From the NCBI GenBank assembly GCA_947497145.1, contig CANMFQ010000009.1:1-64000 (forward strand): a stretch of DNA of 64,000 nucleotides. Reading direction: 5' to 3'. Positions 8,733 through 18,325 of this stretch are shown here, one piece after another (position 1 is the stretch's first letter; every line of letters starts with the position of its first letter). This stretch comes from an uncultured Flavobacteriaceae bacterium. Lineage in GTDB: Bacteria > Bacteroidota > Bacteroidia > Flavobacteriales > Flavobacteriaceae. The translations under genes were made by a program, and so were the position numbers. The notes under the pieces were generated by a model, which saw only the letters and a program-made list of their open reading frames with translations, was not told the DNA's origin and did no database searches.

Positions 8733-10337
8733 CTATTTTATTTGTACTGGTTCTGGTATTTCATTAGGTTGCATGGGGTTGTAATAATAAATATGTTCTT
8801 TTTTGTACAGCTGTAGATGCATTTTTAGTCGGTTTTCAAAACCACTGTAATCATGTCTTTCTTGCGTCCAAGCAGATTCTGAAAGGGCAGCAATTCTTGG
8901 AAATAGCAAATAGTCTAAACGTGTTTCACTATCTACAGTTTCTGTCCATAAATTCCCTTGAACGCCTAAAATTTGCTTTCCATATTTTTTTTCGTCTGCA
9001 ACTGTATTGATATCAAAATTATATACCGCTTCAATAGGCGCATAAGCCCCCGCCCATTTACGTCCTGAAGTGTGTTTTTCATTCTGAACAAAATCAAAAT
9101 AATACGGTATTCTGGGGCAAATTACGGTAGCAAAGCCATTATCAAGTGCTTTTTTTAACTGATCAGGCTTATCATGGCGCCACCAGAAAATGATTGTTTT
9201 GTCTGTTGGCAACTTACTTTCTGCCATCTCATCCCAGGCAAGCACCTTTGCGTTTAGTTTAAAAACCGAATCTGCCATGCGCTCCATAAAATAATGTTCC
9301 AGTCCTTTTAAGCCATCTATCTTGTTTTCTTTTATAAAACCGGTGATTTTTTTATCTGTTTTCCACTTTGCATTACCAAAACTCACCTCATCACCACCAA
9401 GATGTAACATATTTGAAGGAAACATCACATTGGTTTCTCGCAAAACATCCGTCAAATACCCATAGGTTTCACTTTTGGCAGGGTTAAACGTAAACTCTGG
9501 GTATTTTTCACTACCACCGCCACTAAATTCTGGATATGCTTTATTGGCAGCCGTTGCATGCCCCGGCATATCAATTTCAGGAATCACTTTAATATTCAAT
9601 TTCGCCGCATAAGCAACAATCCTATTAATTTGCTTTTGGGTGTAGTACTGTGTCGACCCATAAGGATCAAAATGATCGCCAATACCCCCTACCAAGGCCA
9701 GCTTGGGATACTTTTTTATTTCTAAACGCCATCCCGTAGCATCTGTTAAATGCCAATGAAAAACATTTAATTTATAATAAGCCATCCAATCTAGGGTAGC
9801 TATTATTTTTTCTTCAGGAATAAAAAAACGCGATACATCAAACATCAATCCGCGCCATTTATAGTGTGGTGTGTCTTCTATATGCCAAGCTGCAATTTCT
9901 ACAGTTCCTTTTTTAGGTACTTGTTGCTGAATTAACTGTAGTAAACTCATGGTTCCATAAAGCACTCCAGCGACCGAAGTGGCCTTAATATGAATATTTT
10001 TTGGGCTGACTACCAACTCATACTCCTCCTCTAGCTTAGTCCCTGTCTTGACCAAATCAAGAAAAATGGTCTTCTCCTGTACATGTTTGGCTTGAGCAAA
10101 AGGCAACGCAATAAGTGTATGGCGGAGCAATTGCGTTCGAAAATACGAAGCTACATCAGCTAATTCTTCAGAAGATGTTGTAACCGTGGTATACTCGTTT
10201 AACAAAAACGAGCCTTCGCCCTCAACTGCCTTTAATGGTTTAGGAATAATAGGACTTTGCGCTTGCACAGTAGACAACAAAATAGTTGTACACAACACAA
10301 GCAACAATAGGGTTAATTTGTGGTTTTGGTATTTCAT
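8733..10337 (-). CDS. Beta-N-acetylhexosaminidase (GH20)
   Basis: A 534-residue secreted glycoside hydrolase family 20 enzyme. A signal peptide (to about residue 27, VQAQ) is followed by a GH20b-type alpha/beta domain (about 28-150) and the catalytic barrel beginning HYKWRGLMFDVSRFF. The catalytic pair is D316-E317 in HLGGDEVSF. Other family residues are HWHLTDATGWRLEI and PEIDMPGHATAA. It removes terminal GlcNAc or GalNAc from chitin oligomers or glycans. It stands alone, with a repeat on its 3' side and about 390 bases of gap on its 5' side. Confidence 0.95.
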   Translation of the reverse strand: MKYQNHKLTLLLLVLCTTILLSTVQAQSPIIPKPLKAVEGEGSFLLNEYTTVTTSSEELADVASYFRTQLLRHTLIALPFAQAKHVQEKTIFLDLVKTGTKLEEEYELVVSPKNIHIKATSVAGVLYGTMSLLQLIQQQVPKKGTVEIAAWHIEDTPHYKWRGLMFDVSRFFIPEEKIIATLDWMAYYKLNVFHWHLTDATGWRLEIKKYPKLALVGGIGDHFDPYGSTQYYTQKQINRIVAYAAKLNIKVIPEIDMPGHATAANKAYPEFSGGGSEKYPEFTFNPAKSETYGYLTDVLRETNVMFPSNMLHLGGDEVSFGNAKWKTDKKITGFIKENKIDGLKGLEHYFMERMADSVFKLNAKVLAWDEMAESKLPTDKTIIFWWRHDKPDQLKKALDNGFATVICPRIPYYFDFVQNEKHTSGRKWAGAYAPIEAVYNFDINTVADEKKYGKQILGVQGNLWTETVDSETRLDYLLFPRIAALSESAWTQERHDYSGFENRLKMHLQLYKKEHIYYYNPMQPNEIPEPVQIK

Positions 10338-10510
10338 AAGAATAAAAATTATGGGTGGTGTAGTGTGATTTTTTTTAACAGCTACTTATGGGACTAAGAT
10401 AGTAAAATGCTTTTTTTTAATTACGGAAGCCCCTTTTTAAAACCTTCAATACTTAAGGGGTAGGCTACCACCTGTTTCCAATTACTAGCTTGCTTACTCA
10501 TGCAAACATC

Positions 10511-10553
10511 TCTTACTCGCATGACTTACTGTTGACGGTACGAAGTTGCAAAC
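10511..10553 (+). repeat. 43-bp direct repeat, left copy (family R3)
   Basis: Begins TCTTACTCGCAT and ends CGAAGTTGCAAAC. It matches 12861-12903 at 40 of 43 positions in the same orientation. The two copies bracket the gene at 10726-12648. The remainder of the 10338-10725 gap holds a terminator (10643-10688) and no gene. Confidence 0.7.
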
Positions 10554-10635
10554 GAGCGCTAGATTAGTTTGTTTAGACAAGGTAATGAAATGAAGTATAT
10601 TTAACACTTTTACTCTAGCCCCCAAACCGGAGCGC

Positions 10636-10680
10636 AAAAAAAACAGGCATTTTTCTTTATAAAAAAAGAAAAATGCCTGT
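10636..10680 (-). terminator. Rho-independent terminator of the propeller gene
   Basis: A 16-base stem (10643-10658 with 10665-10680, ACAGGCATTTTTCTTT and its complement) and a 6-base loop. On the minus strand the stem is followed by a run of eight T (10635-10642 region). It lies about 45 bases past the stop of the minus-strand gene at 10726. Confidence 0.85.
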
Positions 10681-10725
10681 TGTATTAACCGCTACTTAAG
10701 AGCTAGTATTTTAAATAACTACCTT

Positions 10726-12648
10726 TTAATAAGAGAATATTTCTAAAACAGAACCATTGATATAAATTACTTTTTTATCAAAAGTGTCTATTTCATACTC
10801 GGGATTGTTGTTGCTAAACTGAAATTTGGCTATTTCAGTTCCGTTATCCTTATTAACAGCAATCATAACCTTTTTTGTGTCGCCTCCTTCATCAGTGAAG
10901 AAAAACAAAGTGTTTTTGGCATTTTTAGAGTGATTTTTTCTATCTAGCATTCCCGAACCTAGTACAGCAGACATACCTGTTGAGGCTCCTTGTAATTTTT
11001 TTGCATTGGCACCTGATGTAAAAAGCCCCCCTTGCGCAACTACATTACCACTACCATCTGTCATAGAATAAGTAGATCCGCCTATACCTGAAGCTATAGA
11101 TCCAGCTACCATCATTGATTTAAACAATCTTCTATTACCTGCTTCTGGGTAGTATTTTTGAAGTTTTGGTACACCATCGCTACCAATTATAGCAATTTCT
11201 CTTTCGCCTGATATTACAAAATCTCCGTTTGATCTTAATTCAAAATTATTAATTTCCTTTTCTTTTTTAATTTTCACTTTACTAAATTCATCAGGTCTTT
11301 CGGTGGCACTAATGCTAAATTTAAAAAGTTCTTCATCATTATAAATATAATAATTACCAGAGGGTTCGTCATAAAATGGTATTACGGGTCTTTTCTCATT
11401 AAACTTCAAATTCTTTTTCCATATCAATTTCCCAGTATTTCTATCTACTATGTTTGCATAGGTACTTGTTACAAAAACAATTTTACTATCGTACTCATCT
11501 AAGGCAAAAATAAGATCTTCTTTGTTATCAGATATCTCTGCCTTTTTTTTCCATTTCTTTTCACCATTTTCTAAAATAAAATGCATGTCTGTATCTTCAA
11601 TAAAAATATATCCGCCATCGGTTTTAATAACTCGTTTTGTTTGTCCCTTAGGTCCCTTTTTCCATTTTTTTTCAAAATCGGCATAATTATGAACATTAAA
11701 GCCATTGTAACTTGCCAATAAAAACTCATCACCCCAATCTTCAAAAAAGTTTGGTGTTTTAATTTTAACAGGTTCTTTCCAAAGATTAACTCCAGTTTTA
11801 GCATCTGCCACCATTAAATTAACTTTTAAACCCGTTAAACCTCCTAATCCTTTTGCTTTGGTTAATTGTATTAAATACTTACCATTATCATTTACAAAAA
11901 AATCATTAACACCATATTTTGAGGTATCTCTACCCCAAACTAATTTACCTGTAGCATGATCAAGTTTCATTAAATATCCAGTTAAATACAAATAAATATC
12001 ACCATTAGCATCTATCCTTGGCGACACTGTTTCGTAGGTTCCAAAATCAAACGTGTTAAATATTTTAATAAATTTACCCCCATCACTAAGTTCTGTCTTC
12101 CAAGTGAAATTTCTTTCTTTTAGACTAAACAAGCCCATAGCTACAGATTTTTCTTGTACAGTTCCTTCTTTGTTGGCGTATAGCGGCATAATCACGCTTT
12201 GGGTTTCTGGTATATAAAAATGACTAAAAACAAAAGCTTCGCTTTGTTTGGAACTCATTAAAACAGCTCCTTTTTTCACATCAATTATGGCGTATGAACT
12301 ACCACGCTGTACCTCAACAAACTCATTTATGATATCATTAATAGGTAATATTCCTTTGGATAACCCACTATTTAAAAGTGCTTTTGGGCTTGCCGAAGCC
12401 ATAACTTTACCAATTTTATCTAAAGTTCCTGTGAAAAAGATATCATCTAAATTTATAGTCCATAATGGGTTACTGTCATTGGTATTGACTCCATAAATGG
12501 TTTTACTACTAATAGCCACAGTAATACCAGTAGCTTGGTTTAAATGAATTTGATTGATTTTTTCTGACAAATCAATTTTTAAATCTGCACTTTTCTGCGC
12601 ATTTGCCCAAAATACAGACAACAATAGTAATACGGTAATTTTTCTCAT
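10726..12648 (-). CDS. Secreted PQQ-like beta-propeller protein
   Basis: The open frame reaches 12702, but the start at 12648 (MRKITVLLLLSVFWANAQK) gives a clean signal peptide, so I prefer it (640 residues). The body has repeated propeller-like strands such as GKLVWGRDTSKY, GVNLWKEPVKI and GKLIWKKNLKF (PQQ-type GxxxW repeats). This fold is used as a binding scaffold in BamB-like and dehydrogenase proteins. No quinoprotein catalytic residues were recognised, so a non-enzymatic envelope role is likely. A terminator follows. Direct repeats at 10511 and 12861 bracket the gene, which could mean it moved as a unit. Confidence 0.8.
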   Translation of the reverse strand: MRKITVLLLLSVFWANAQKSADLKIDLSEKINQIHLNQATGITVAISSKTIYGVNTNDSNPLWTINLDDIFFTGTLDKIGKVMASASPKALLNSGLSKGILPINDIINEFVEVQRGSSYAIIDVKKGAVLMSSKQSEAFVFSHFYIPETQSVIMPLYANKEGTVQEKSVAMGLFSLKERNFTWKTELSDGGKFIKIFNTFDFGTYETVSPRIDANGDIYLYLTGYLMKLDHATGKLVWGRDTSKYGVNDFFVNDNGKYLIQLTKAKGLGGLTGLKVNLMVADAKTGVNLWKEPVKIKTPNFFEDWGDEFLLASYNGFNVHNYADFEKKWKKGPKGQTKRVIKTDGGYIFIEDTDMHFILENGEKKWKKKAEISDNKEDLIFALDEYDSKIVFVTSTYANIVDRNTGKLIWKKNLKFNEKRPVIPFYDEPSGNYYIYNDEELFKFSISATERPDEFSKVKIKKEKEINNFELRSNGDFVISGEREIAIIGSDGVPKLQKYYPEAGNRRLFKSMMVAGSIASGIGGSTYSMTDGSGNVVAQGGLFTSGANAKKLQGASTGMSAVLGSGMLDRKNHSKNAKNTLFFFTDEGGDTKKVMIAVNKDNGTEIAKFQFSNNNPEYEIDTFDKKVIYINGSVLEIFSY

Positions 12649-12778
12649 TTGAAGATTTTTTAAAATATAAACATTAACGGATTTTAAACTTTTATATTGC
12701 AATAAAAGGCGTTACAATATAAAGGATGACAGACACCCTATATACTGACTATCAATTTCTTATATAGCCTACCTGCTC

Positions 12779-12799
12779 TGCGAAGTTTGCAACTTCGCA
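12779..12799. repeat. Perfect short inverted repeat
   Basis: TGCGAAGTT and AACTTCGCA flank a TGC centre, a perfect 9-base inverted repeat. It lies in the gap upstream of the propeller gene, and its arms share GAAGTTTGCAA-like sequence with the R3 repeat nearby. It could be an operator or a remnant of the repeat; nothing else in 12703-13073 looks like a gene. Confidence 0.5.
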
Positions 12800-12860
12800 G
12801 CCATACAGATTGGCTACAACATGAAAAATACAACAAATACTGCTATAGTTCTCTTTTATT

Positions 12861-12903
12861 TCTTACTCGCATAGCTTACTGTTGCCGGTACGAAGTTGCA
12901 AAC
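12861..12903 (+). repeat. 43-bp direct repeat, right copy (family R3)
   Basis: Matches 10511-10553 at 40 of 43 positions, in the same orientation, on the other side of the propeller gene. It lies about 210 bases upstream of that gene's chosen start and about 170 bases past the stop of the next minus-strand gene. Confidence 0.7.
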
Positions 12904-13073
12904 TTCTCATAGCATATGAACCAAACAAGCCTCAACTTTAAAAGGTGTTCTACTTGTGTAATCGCTGTCCCCCCAATTTTCAACTACTAGCCGCAACAAT
13001 CTAGGAGGAACGTATGGTAGACAGCTTAGTATGCAGCGCCTTAGTTTAAACCTTTAATTACCGTTCTATGGTA

Positions 13074-14339
13074 CTAGGTTTTCTGCTTCTTTTTCTGAGC
13101 AGCTGGAAATAAAACGTTATTCAAAATTAAACGATAGCCGGGTGATGTGGGGTGCAATTCTAATTCGGTTTTGGGGTCGCCTACCCTATGTTGATAATCT
13201 TCGGGGTCATGCCCTCCATAAAAGGTAAAAAAACCTTTCCCTTTTACCCCGTGAATATACCGTGCTTCGCCGTTCAATTTATTCTCTCCGAGAACCAAAA
13301 CCGTTGGTTTAATTTGACTACGCTCAAAGGCGGTTGTTTGCCCCATAAAACCTTTCACTAATGCGGTGTGATTTTGACAAAGCATGGTAGGTACCGGATC
13401 CCATTTTGCCGAAAAATCCATCAAGGTAAAATAATCAGATTTCTTGGGTACGTTGCCTCTTTTTGTAGTCATATCAATCGAAGAAAACTCATAACGACTT
13501 GGGTTTCTTTCCAAAATAAAATCTTTGAAAGCAAAGGTTTTTTTAAAATTCAATTTGCTTTGATAATTAGCATCAGAGGGGTCGCCATCAAACATGGGTT
13601 CGCAAATGTCTACCCCATCAGAGGCCGATAATGCGATATCAAAACTATCGGTAGCAGAACACATGGCAAACATAAAGCCTCCACCAATTACATACTTCCT
13701 AATTTTAAGGGCTACTGCTCTTTTTTCTTCAGAGACCTTTGCATACCCCAACTTATTAGCGAGTGCTTCGGCGTCTTTTTTCTGTTGAATATACCAAGGT
13801 GCTGCTCTATAGGCGGCGTAAAATTTTCCATATTGCCCTGTAAAATCTTCATGGTGTAAATGTAACCAATCATACAAAACCAATTTATCTTCCAACACCT
13901 CTTCGTCATACACGGTTTCATAGGGAATTTCGGCATAGGTTAACACCATAGTCACGGCATCATCCCAAGGTTGATTTCCTTTGGGGGAATACACCGCTAT
14001 TTTTGGTGCTTTTTCTAAAATAACCGCTTCTTGATTCATGGAAGGGCTACTGATTTCTGCCAATATATTTTGTGCTTTACTGTCTGATACGATTTCAAAA
14101 GAAACTCCCCTAATTTGACATTCTTTGCGAATACTTTCACCATCTGGCAGCAAAAAAGAACCGCCCCTATAATTCAATAACCAATGTACTTTTTGTTGTT
14201 TTGACAACACCCAATAGGTAATTCCGTAGGCTTTCAGATGGTTTTTTTGCCCTTCAGCATCCATAGGAATAAGGATAGAAGATGCCCATAGGGGAAAAGA
14301 AAATAGCATTGAAAAAATAAAAATTAGCTTGTTGCGCAT
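13074..14339 (-). CDS. Secreted protein of the Bacteroidota 'asparagine synthetase B' label, function unclear
   Basis: A 421-residue protein with a signal peptide (MRNKLIFIFSMLFSFPLWASS). As I recall, close relatives in Bacteroidota are often labelled asparagine synthetase B, but I see neither the N-terminal Cys nucleophile nor the ATP pyrophosphatase SGGxDS motif, so that name is probably wrong. The first part (ILIPMDAEGQKNHLKAYGITYW) and the central IAVYSPKGNQPWDDAV and GGGFMFAMCSATDSFD suggest a Rossmann or amidotransferase-like fold with a possible nucleophile in the MCSAT segment. The end HGVKGKGFFTFYGGHDPEDYQH is strongly conserved-looking. A TATCTTTG box lies upstream. Confidence 0.7.
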   Translation of the reverse strand: MRNKLIFIFSMLFSFPLWASSILIPMDAEGQKNHLKAYGITYWVLSKQQKVHWLLNYRGGSFLLPDGESIRKECQIRGVSFEIVSDSKAQNILAEISSPSMNQEAVILEKAPKIAVYSPKGNQPWDDAVTMVLTYAEIPYETVYDEEVLEDKLVLYDWLHLHHEDFTGQYGKFYAAYRAAPWYIQQKKDAEALANKLGYAKVSEEKRAVALKIRKYVIGGGFMFAMCSATDSFDIALSASDGVDICEPMFDGDPSDANYQSKLNFKKTFAFKDFILERNPSRYEFSSIDMTTKRGNVPKKSDYFTLMDFSAKWDPVPTMLCQNHTALVKGFMGQTTAFERSQIKPTVLVLGENKLNGEARYIHGVKGKGFFTFYGGHDPEDYQHRVGDPKTELELHPTSPGYRLILNNVLFPAAQKKKQKT

Positions 14340-14363
14340 AAAACCATTCTAGAAGTATCTATT

Positions 14364-14371
14364 CAAAGATA
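14364..14371 (-). promoter_or_regulatory. -7 box, TATCTTTG
   Basis: On the minus strand TATCTTTG fits the Bacteroidota TAnnTTTG box, 25 bases before the start at 14339. No good -33 TTTG is found at the expected spacing. Confidence 0.4.
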
Positions 14372-14518
14372 TAAAAAATAGAAGATACTAAATTTATTCC
14401 CAAGGTATACCCTATAATTTAACATCCCTGAAATCGACTTACGTTTTACAAAGTACCTAGCCTAGCAGTTTCAATTGGTAACAAAAGGTTTTTACCCACC
14501 CATTTCTTATCAATAAAT

Positions 14519-14552
14519 CAAGCATGCTACCAAGTGTTTGGCAAGCATGCTA
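14519..14552 (-). terminator. Hairpin downstream of dnaB, weak terminator
   Basis: AAGCATGCT and CCAA pair with TTGG and AGCATGCTT around a short loop. On the minus strand the hairpin is followed only by TTGATTTATTG, so the T-run is weak. It lies in the 14340-14686 gap, 135 bases past the dnaB stop. No gene was found in this gap. Confidence 0.4.
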
Positions 14553-14686
14553 TTTGATTACGATACCTTCTGTTCATTTTTAAGTATAATAAGCCGCACC
14601 CAAGGATATGACGTACACATCAGAAAAAATAATTTTCATTTCAAGGCAAACCTCAACGTATTAAACCCTATGTAATGATTCAATAA

Positions 14687-16231
14687 TTAAAAAGGAACAT
14701 CACTATCGTCATCAGGATTATGGTTCATTGCACTACCGAAGGCCTCGTTTGCATCTGGTAGGTTTTTTGTGATAAACGGATTATCCTCATTTTCATTCAT
14801 CTTTGATTGAAATTCAAAAGGTGAATCAAAATCATCGAGATTATCAAACTTACCAAGATTACCGATAAACTTAAGGCGAATATTTTCTAAACCACCATTC
14901 CGGTGTTTAGCCACAATAAATTCTGCCTGTCCTTGTGTTGGTGAGCGTTCTTCATCATCCCACTCATCAATCTTATAATATTCAGGTCTAAATATAAAAG
15001 ACACAATATCGGCATCTTGCTCAATAGCCCCAGATTCACGTAAATCTGATAGAATAGGTCGTTTACTTCCGCCACGGGTTTCTACCGCCCTTGATAACTG
15101 TGATAACGCTATTACCGGTATATTTAATTCTTTAGCTAGTGCCTTTAAGTTTCTCGAAATAGTAGAGATTTCTTGTTCACGATTACCCCCCTTTTGACTT
15201 CCTCCGGCTGTCATCAACTGCAAGTAATCAATGATTATAATTTTAATATCGTGTTGTGATGCCAAACGGCGTGCTTTTGCTCTTAAATCGAAAATAGAAA
15301 GTGAGGGCGTGTCATCAATAAATAAGGGTGCTTTTTCAAGGGCTTTTACTTTGACATTTAATTGCTCCCACTCGTGTTTTTCTAATTTACCGGTACGCAA
15401 TTTTTCAGAAGACAAACCTGTTTCAGAAGAAATTAAACGTGTAATCAGCTGTACGGAAGACATCTCACAAGAAAAGAATGCCACACCATGGCCACCATCA
15501 ACAGCGATATTTCTTGCCATAGATAAGGTTAAGGCTGTTTTACCCATACCTGGTCTTGCTGCTACAATAATCAAATCACTAGGCTGCCAACCCGAAGTTA
15601 GTTTATCTAACTTATCAAAGCCAGTGGCAATACCACTCATCCCCTCTTTATTGGCAATTTCTTCAATACGCTTCTTTGCTTGAATTACCAAATCTAACGC
15701 TGTTTCAGCCGATCGTTTTAAATTACCTTGGGTAACGTCATATAATTTTGATTCAGCTGTATCTAAAAGGTCAAATACATCTGCACCGTCATCATAGGCT
15801 TCTTCAATAATTTCGTTTGACAGTTTTATTAAACTACGTTGAATATACTTTTGAAGAATAATACGGGCATGAAACTCAATATGCGCCGAAGAGGCTACTT
15901 TTTGAGTAAGTTTTATAAGATAAAAATCACCTCCAATAGACTCTAACCGACCATCTTTCTTCAGTTGCGAAGAAACGGTTAATAAATCGACTGGTTCTGA
16001 AGTTTCGAACAATTTAAAAATAGCTTCATAAATATACCTGTGCGCATCTTTGTAAAAAACATCGGGGTGTAAGATATCTATTACTTCATCAACCCCTTTT
16101 TTATCAATCATCATTGCCCCCAACACAACTTCTTCTAAATCAACTGCTTGAGGTGGTATTTTTCCTCTCTCTAAATTGATTAGGGTAGATTTATCGATTT
16201 TATGACCACTAACGGGTTTGATTTTTTCCAT
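14687..16231 (-). CDS. dnaB: Replicative DNA helicase DnaB
   Basis: The hexameric helicase that unwinds DNA at the replication fork. The frame is open to 16342, but the start at 16231 (MEKIKPVSGHKIDKST) begins just before the conserved PPQAVDLEEVVLGAMM segment, giving 514 residues. The N-terminal DnaB domain is followed by the RecA-like domain with Walker A ARPGMGKTAL, Walker B IIIIDYLQLM and the LSQLSRAVE and DLRESGAIEQDADIV motifs. No intein is present. The acidic C-terminal tail ends DDDSDVPF. Confidence 0.97.
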   Translation of the reverse strand: MEKIKPVSGHKIDKSTLINLERGKIPPQAVDLEEVVLGAMMIDKKGVDEVIDILHPDVFYKDAHRYIYEAIFKLFETSEPVDLLTVSSQLKKDGRLESIGGDFYLIKLTQKVASSAHIEFHARIILQKYIQRSLIKLSNEIIEEAYDDGADVFDLLDTAESKLYDVTQGNLKRSAETALDLVIQAKKRIEEIANKEGMSGIATGFDKLDKLTSGWQPSDLIIVAARPGMGKTALTLSMARNIAVDGGHGVAFFSCEMSSVQLITRLISSETGLSSEKLRTGKLEKHEWEQLNVKVKALEKAPLFIDDTPSLSIFDLRAKARRLASQHDIKIIIIDYLQLMTAGGSQKGGNREQEISTISRNLKALAKELNIPVIALSQLSRAVETRGGSKRPILSDLRESGAIEQDADIVSFIFRPEYYKIDEWDDEERSPTQGQAEFIVAKHRNGGLENIRLKFIGNLGKFDNLDDFDSPFEFQSKMNENEDNPFITKNLPDANEAFGSAMNHNPDDDSDVPF

Positions 16232-16340
16232 GGAACGAAAGTATGTAATTAAGCTAAAGTTACAGCTAAAAAAGTGCATAACGATATTCACCGTTCTTAA
16301 ACAATCAGCTGTTAATAAGTTACAATTTTGTGTTGATAAC

Positions 16341-16376
16341 AAAAAAAATCTGGTGAATTAAATCGCCAGATTTTTT
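16341..16376 (-). terminator. Rho-independent terminator after accA
   Basis: AAAAAATCTGG and CCAGATTTTTT form the stem, with A- and T-runs on both sides so it works in either direction. It lies 23 bases past the accA stop and separates accA from dnaB. Confidence 0.85.
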
Positions 16377-16398
16377 AAGAATGTATTAAACGCTAGTA

Positions 16399-17352
16399 TT
16401 AGCCAGAAAAGACGCCCATACTTGCATATTTATCCATACGTTTATTGACTAATTCTTCTGGGGATAACTTTTCTAATTCTTTAAAATGGCTTGAAATTTT
16501 GTTTTTTACAATTTGAAAAGTTTTCTCACGATTGCTGTGGGCACCCCCTTCAGGTTCGCGTACTATTTCATCTATCAGCTTTAATTTTTTCATATCTGTC
16601 GAAGTCAACTTCAATGCTTCTGCTGCCAATTCTTTATACTCCCAACTTCGCCATAAGATAGAAGAACAAGACTCAGGTGAAATAACAGAGTACCATGTGT
16701 TTTCAAGCATTAAAACACGATCTCCAACACCAATACCTAAGGCACCCCCTGAGGCACCTTCGCCTATTATCATACAAATAATAGGTACTTTGAGACGTGT
16801 CATTTCAAGAATATTACGAGCAATAGCCTCTCCTTGCCCTCTTTCTTCTGCCTCAATACCTGGGTAAGCACCTGGTGTATCAATTAAACACACTACAGGA
16901 ATACCAAATTTTTCAGCAGACTTCATTAGTCGTAATGCTTTTCTGTATCCTTCTGGGTTTGCCATACCAAAATTACGATACTGGCGTGTTTTTGTATTAT
17001 ATCCTTTTTGTTGCCCAACAAACATGAATGTTTGATCGCCAATTTTTCCCAAACCACCAATCATCGCTTTGTCATCCTTTACATTTCTATCACCATGAAG
17101 TTCTAAAAATGTATCACCACAAATAGCATTGATATAATCTAATGTATACGGTCTGTTTGGATGCCTAGACAATTGAACACGTTGCCATGCGGTTAGATTT
17201 TTATAAATCTCTTTTCGCGTTTCAGACAACTTCTTTTCTATTTGCTTGCATGTTTCTGTAACATCAACATCGCTTTCTTCTCCAATAAGTACACACTTAT
17301 CAAGTTGCTCCTCTAGTTCTTTAATTGGGAGTTCAAAATCTAAATATTCCAT
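16399..17352 (-). CDS. accA: Acetyl-CoA carboxylase carboxyltransferase, alpha subunit
   Basis: A 317-residue protein, the normal length. It forms the carboxyltransferase with AccD and makes malonyl-CoA, the first step of fatty acid synthesis. Typical segments are [67 protein letters not shown] and [24 protein letters not shown] box lies 38 bases upstream, and a terminator follows, so it is probably transcribed on its own. Confidence 0.97.
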   Translation of the reverse strand: MEYLDFELPIKELEEQLDKCVLIGEESDVDVTETCKQIEKKLSETRKEIYKNLTAWQRVQLSRHPNRPYTLDYINAICGDTFLELHGDRNVKDDKAMIGGLGKIGDQTFMFVGQQKGYNTKTRQYRNFGMANPEGYRKALRLMKSAEKFGIPVVCLIDTPGAYPGIEAEERGQGEAIARNILEMTRLKVPIICMIIGEGASGGALGIGVGDRVLMLENTWYSVISPESCSSILWRSWEYKELAAEALKLTSTDMKKLKLIDEIVREPEGGAHSNREKTFQIVKNKISSHFKELEKLSPEELVNKRMDKYASMGVFSG

Positions 17353-17389
17353 TCAACTGATTGGTTTAGGTATCGTTAATTTGACTTGG

Positions 17390-17397
17390 CAAATATA
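17390..17397 (-). promoter_or_regulatory. -7 box of the accA promoter
   Basis: TATATTTG on the minus strand, 38 bases before the accA start; a perfect TAnnTTTG match. The -33 element is not well conserved. Confidence 0.55.
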
Positions 17398-17413
17398 AAA
17401 TAATCCTTAGTCA

Positions 17414-18301
17414 CTACCTCATTTTTTTAAACTTACCCTTGTTTTTAATAATACCATTAGCAATTACGGTAGCTAAAATTATAATGGCACCCACATAAAA
17501 AAGGGGATTCATACGCTCATCAGCACCCAAAATAAAAAAGGCCAACAGTATACCATAAACAGGCTCAAGATTATTGGTTAACATCACCGTATAGGGACTT
17601 ATAAAGGCCATTACTTTTACAGAAGCAATAAATGCATAAGCGGTACAAAATGAAGCCAAAATAACTATATAATAAATATCTGACAGTGATAATTGAAAAA
17701 AATTAGCGGTAAAACTACCTGTAACAACTAAATATACAGATAAGAATAGTACACCGGCTATCAATTCATAAAAGGAAATTATTGATGGCCTAGCACTTTG
17801 TATTAGTTTTCCATTAATTAACGAAAAAATAGCTGCTAGTAAAGCCGAAACCAATGCCAAACCTATACCGAGTGCATATTGAGTTTCTACCTTAAAAATT
17901 ATAAACAGGCCAAAAATAACGATAAGGCCAAATACTATTTCATAGCCTATCATCTTTCTTTTATACCACAGTGGCTCAAGAATAGCTGTAAAAAAAGCTC
18001 CTGTAGACATGGTTGCTAAAGCTACCGAAACATTAGCGACCTTTATTGCCATAAAAAAAGTAACCCAATGCAGGGCAATAGCAACACCCGCGAGCGCCAA
18101 AATCATGAAAATTTTAAGTGGTACTTTTAAAGCATATTTTTTAATACCAACAAACAACAAAATTAACACCGAAGCAATCAACATACGGTACCATACTAGG
18201 GGTAAAGCATCAATAGTAATAAGCTTACCTAAAACTGCCGTAAAGCCCCATATAAAAACTATAAAATGAAGGTGAAGGTAATTTTTTAGTTTGGCACCCA
18301 T
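17414..18301 (-). CDS. DMT-superfamily transporter (EamA)
   Basis: A 295-residue protein with ten hydrophobic segments in two EamA repeats (about 8-140 and 150-285). The first repeat has FIWGFTAVLGKL and LVWYRMLIASVL, typical of the family. It is probably a metabolite or amino acid exporter; the substrate is unknown. It starts 24 bases after the LptF/G-type gene and is likely its operon partner. Confidence 0.9.
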   Translation of the reverse strand: MGAKLKNYLHLHFIVFIWGFTAVLGKLITIDALPLVWYRMLIASVLILLFVGIKKYALKVPLKIFMILALAGVAIALHWVTFFMAIKVANVSVALATMSTGAFFTAILEPLWYKRKMIGYEIVFGLIVIFGLFIIFKVETQYALGIGLALVSALLAAIFSLINGKLIQSARPSIISFYELIAGVLFLSVYLVVTGSFTANFFQLSLSDIYYIVILASFCTAYAFIASVKVMAFISPYTVMLTNNLEPVYGILLAFFILGADERMNPLFYVGAIIILATVIANGIIKNKGKFKKMR

Positions 18302-18325
18302 CTACTATATCTTGATTAACACCAC

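Noticed and set aside
16232-16342. 37-codon extension of DnaB
   Set aside because: The extra residues do not resemble DnaB; the start at 16231 sits just before the conserved N-terminal domain.
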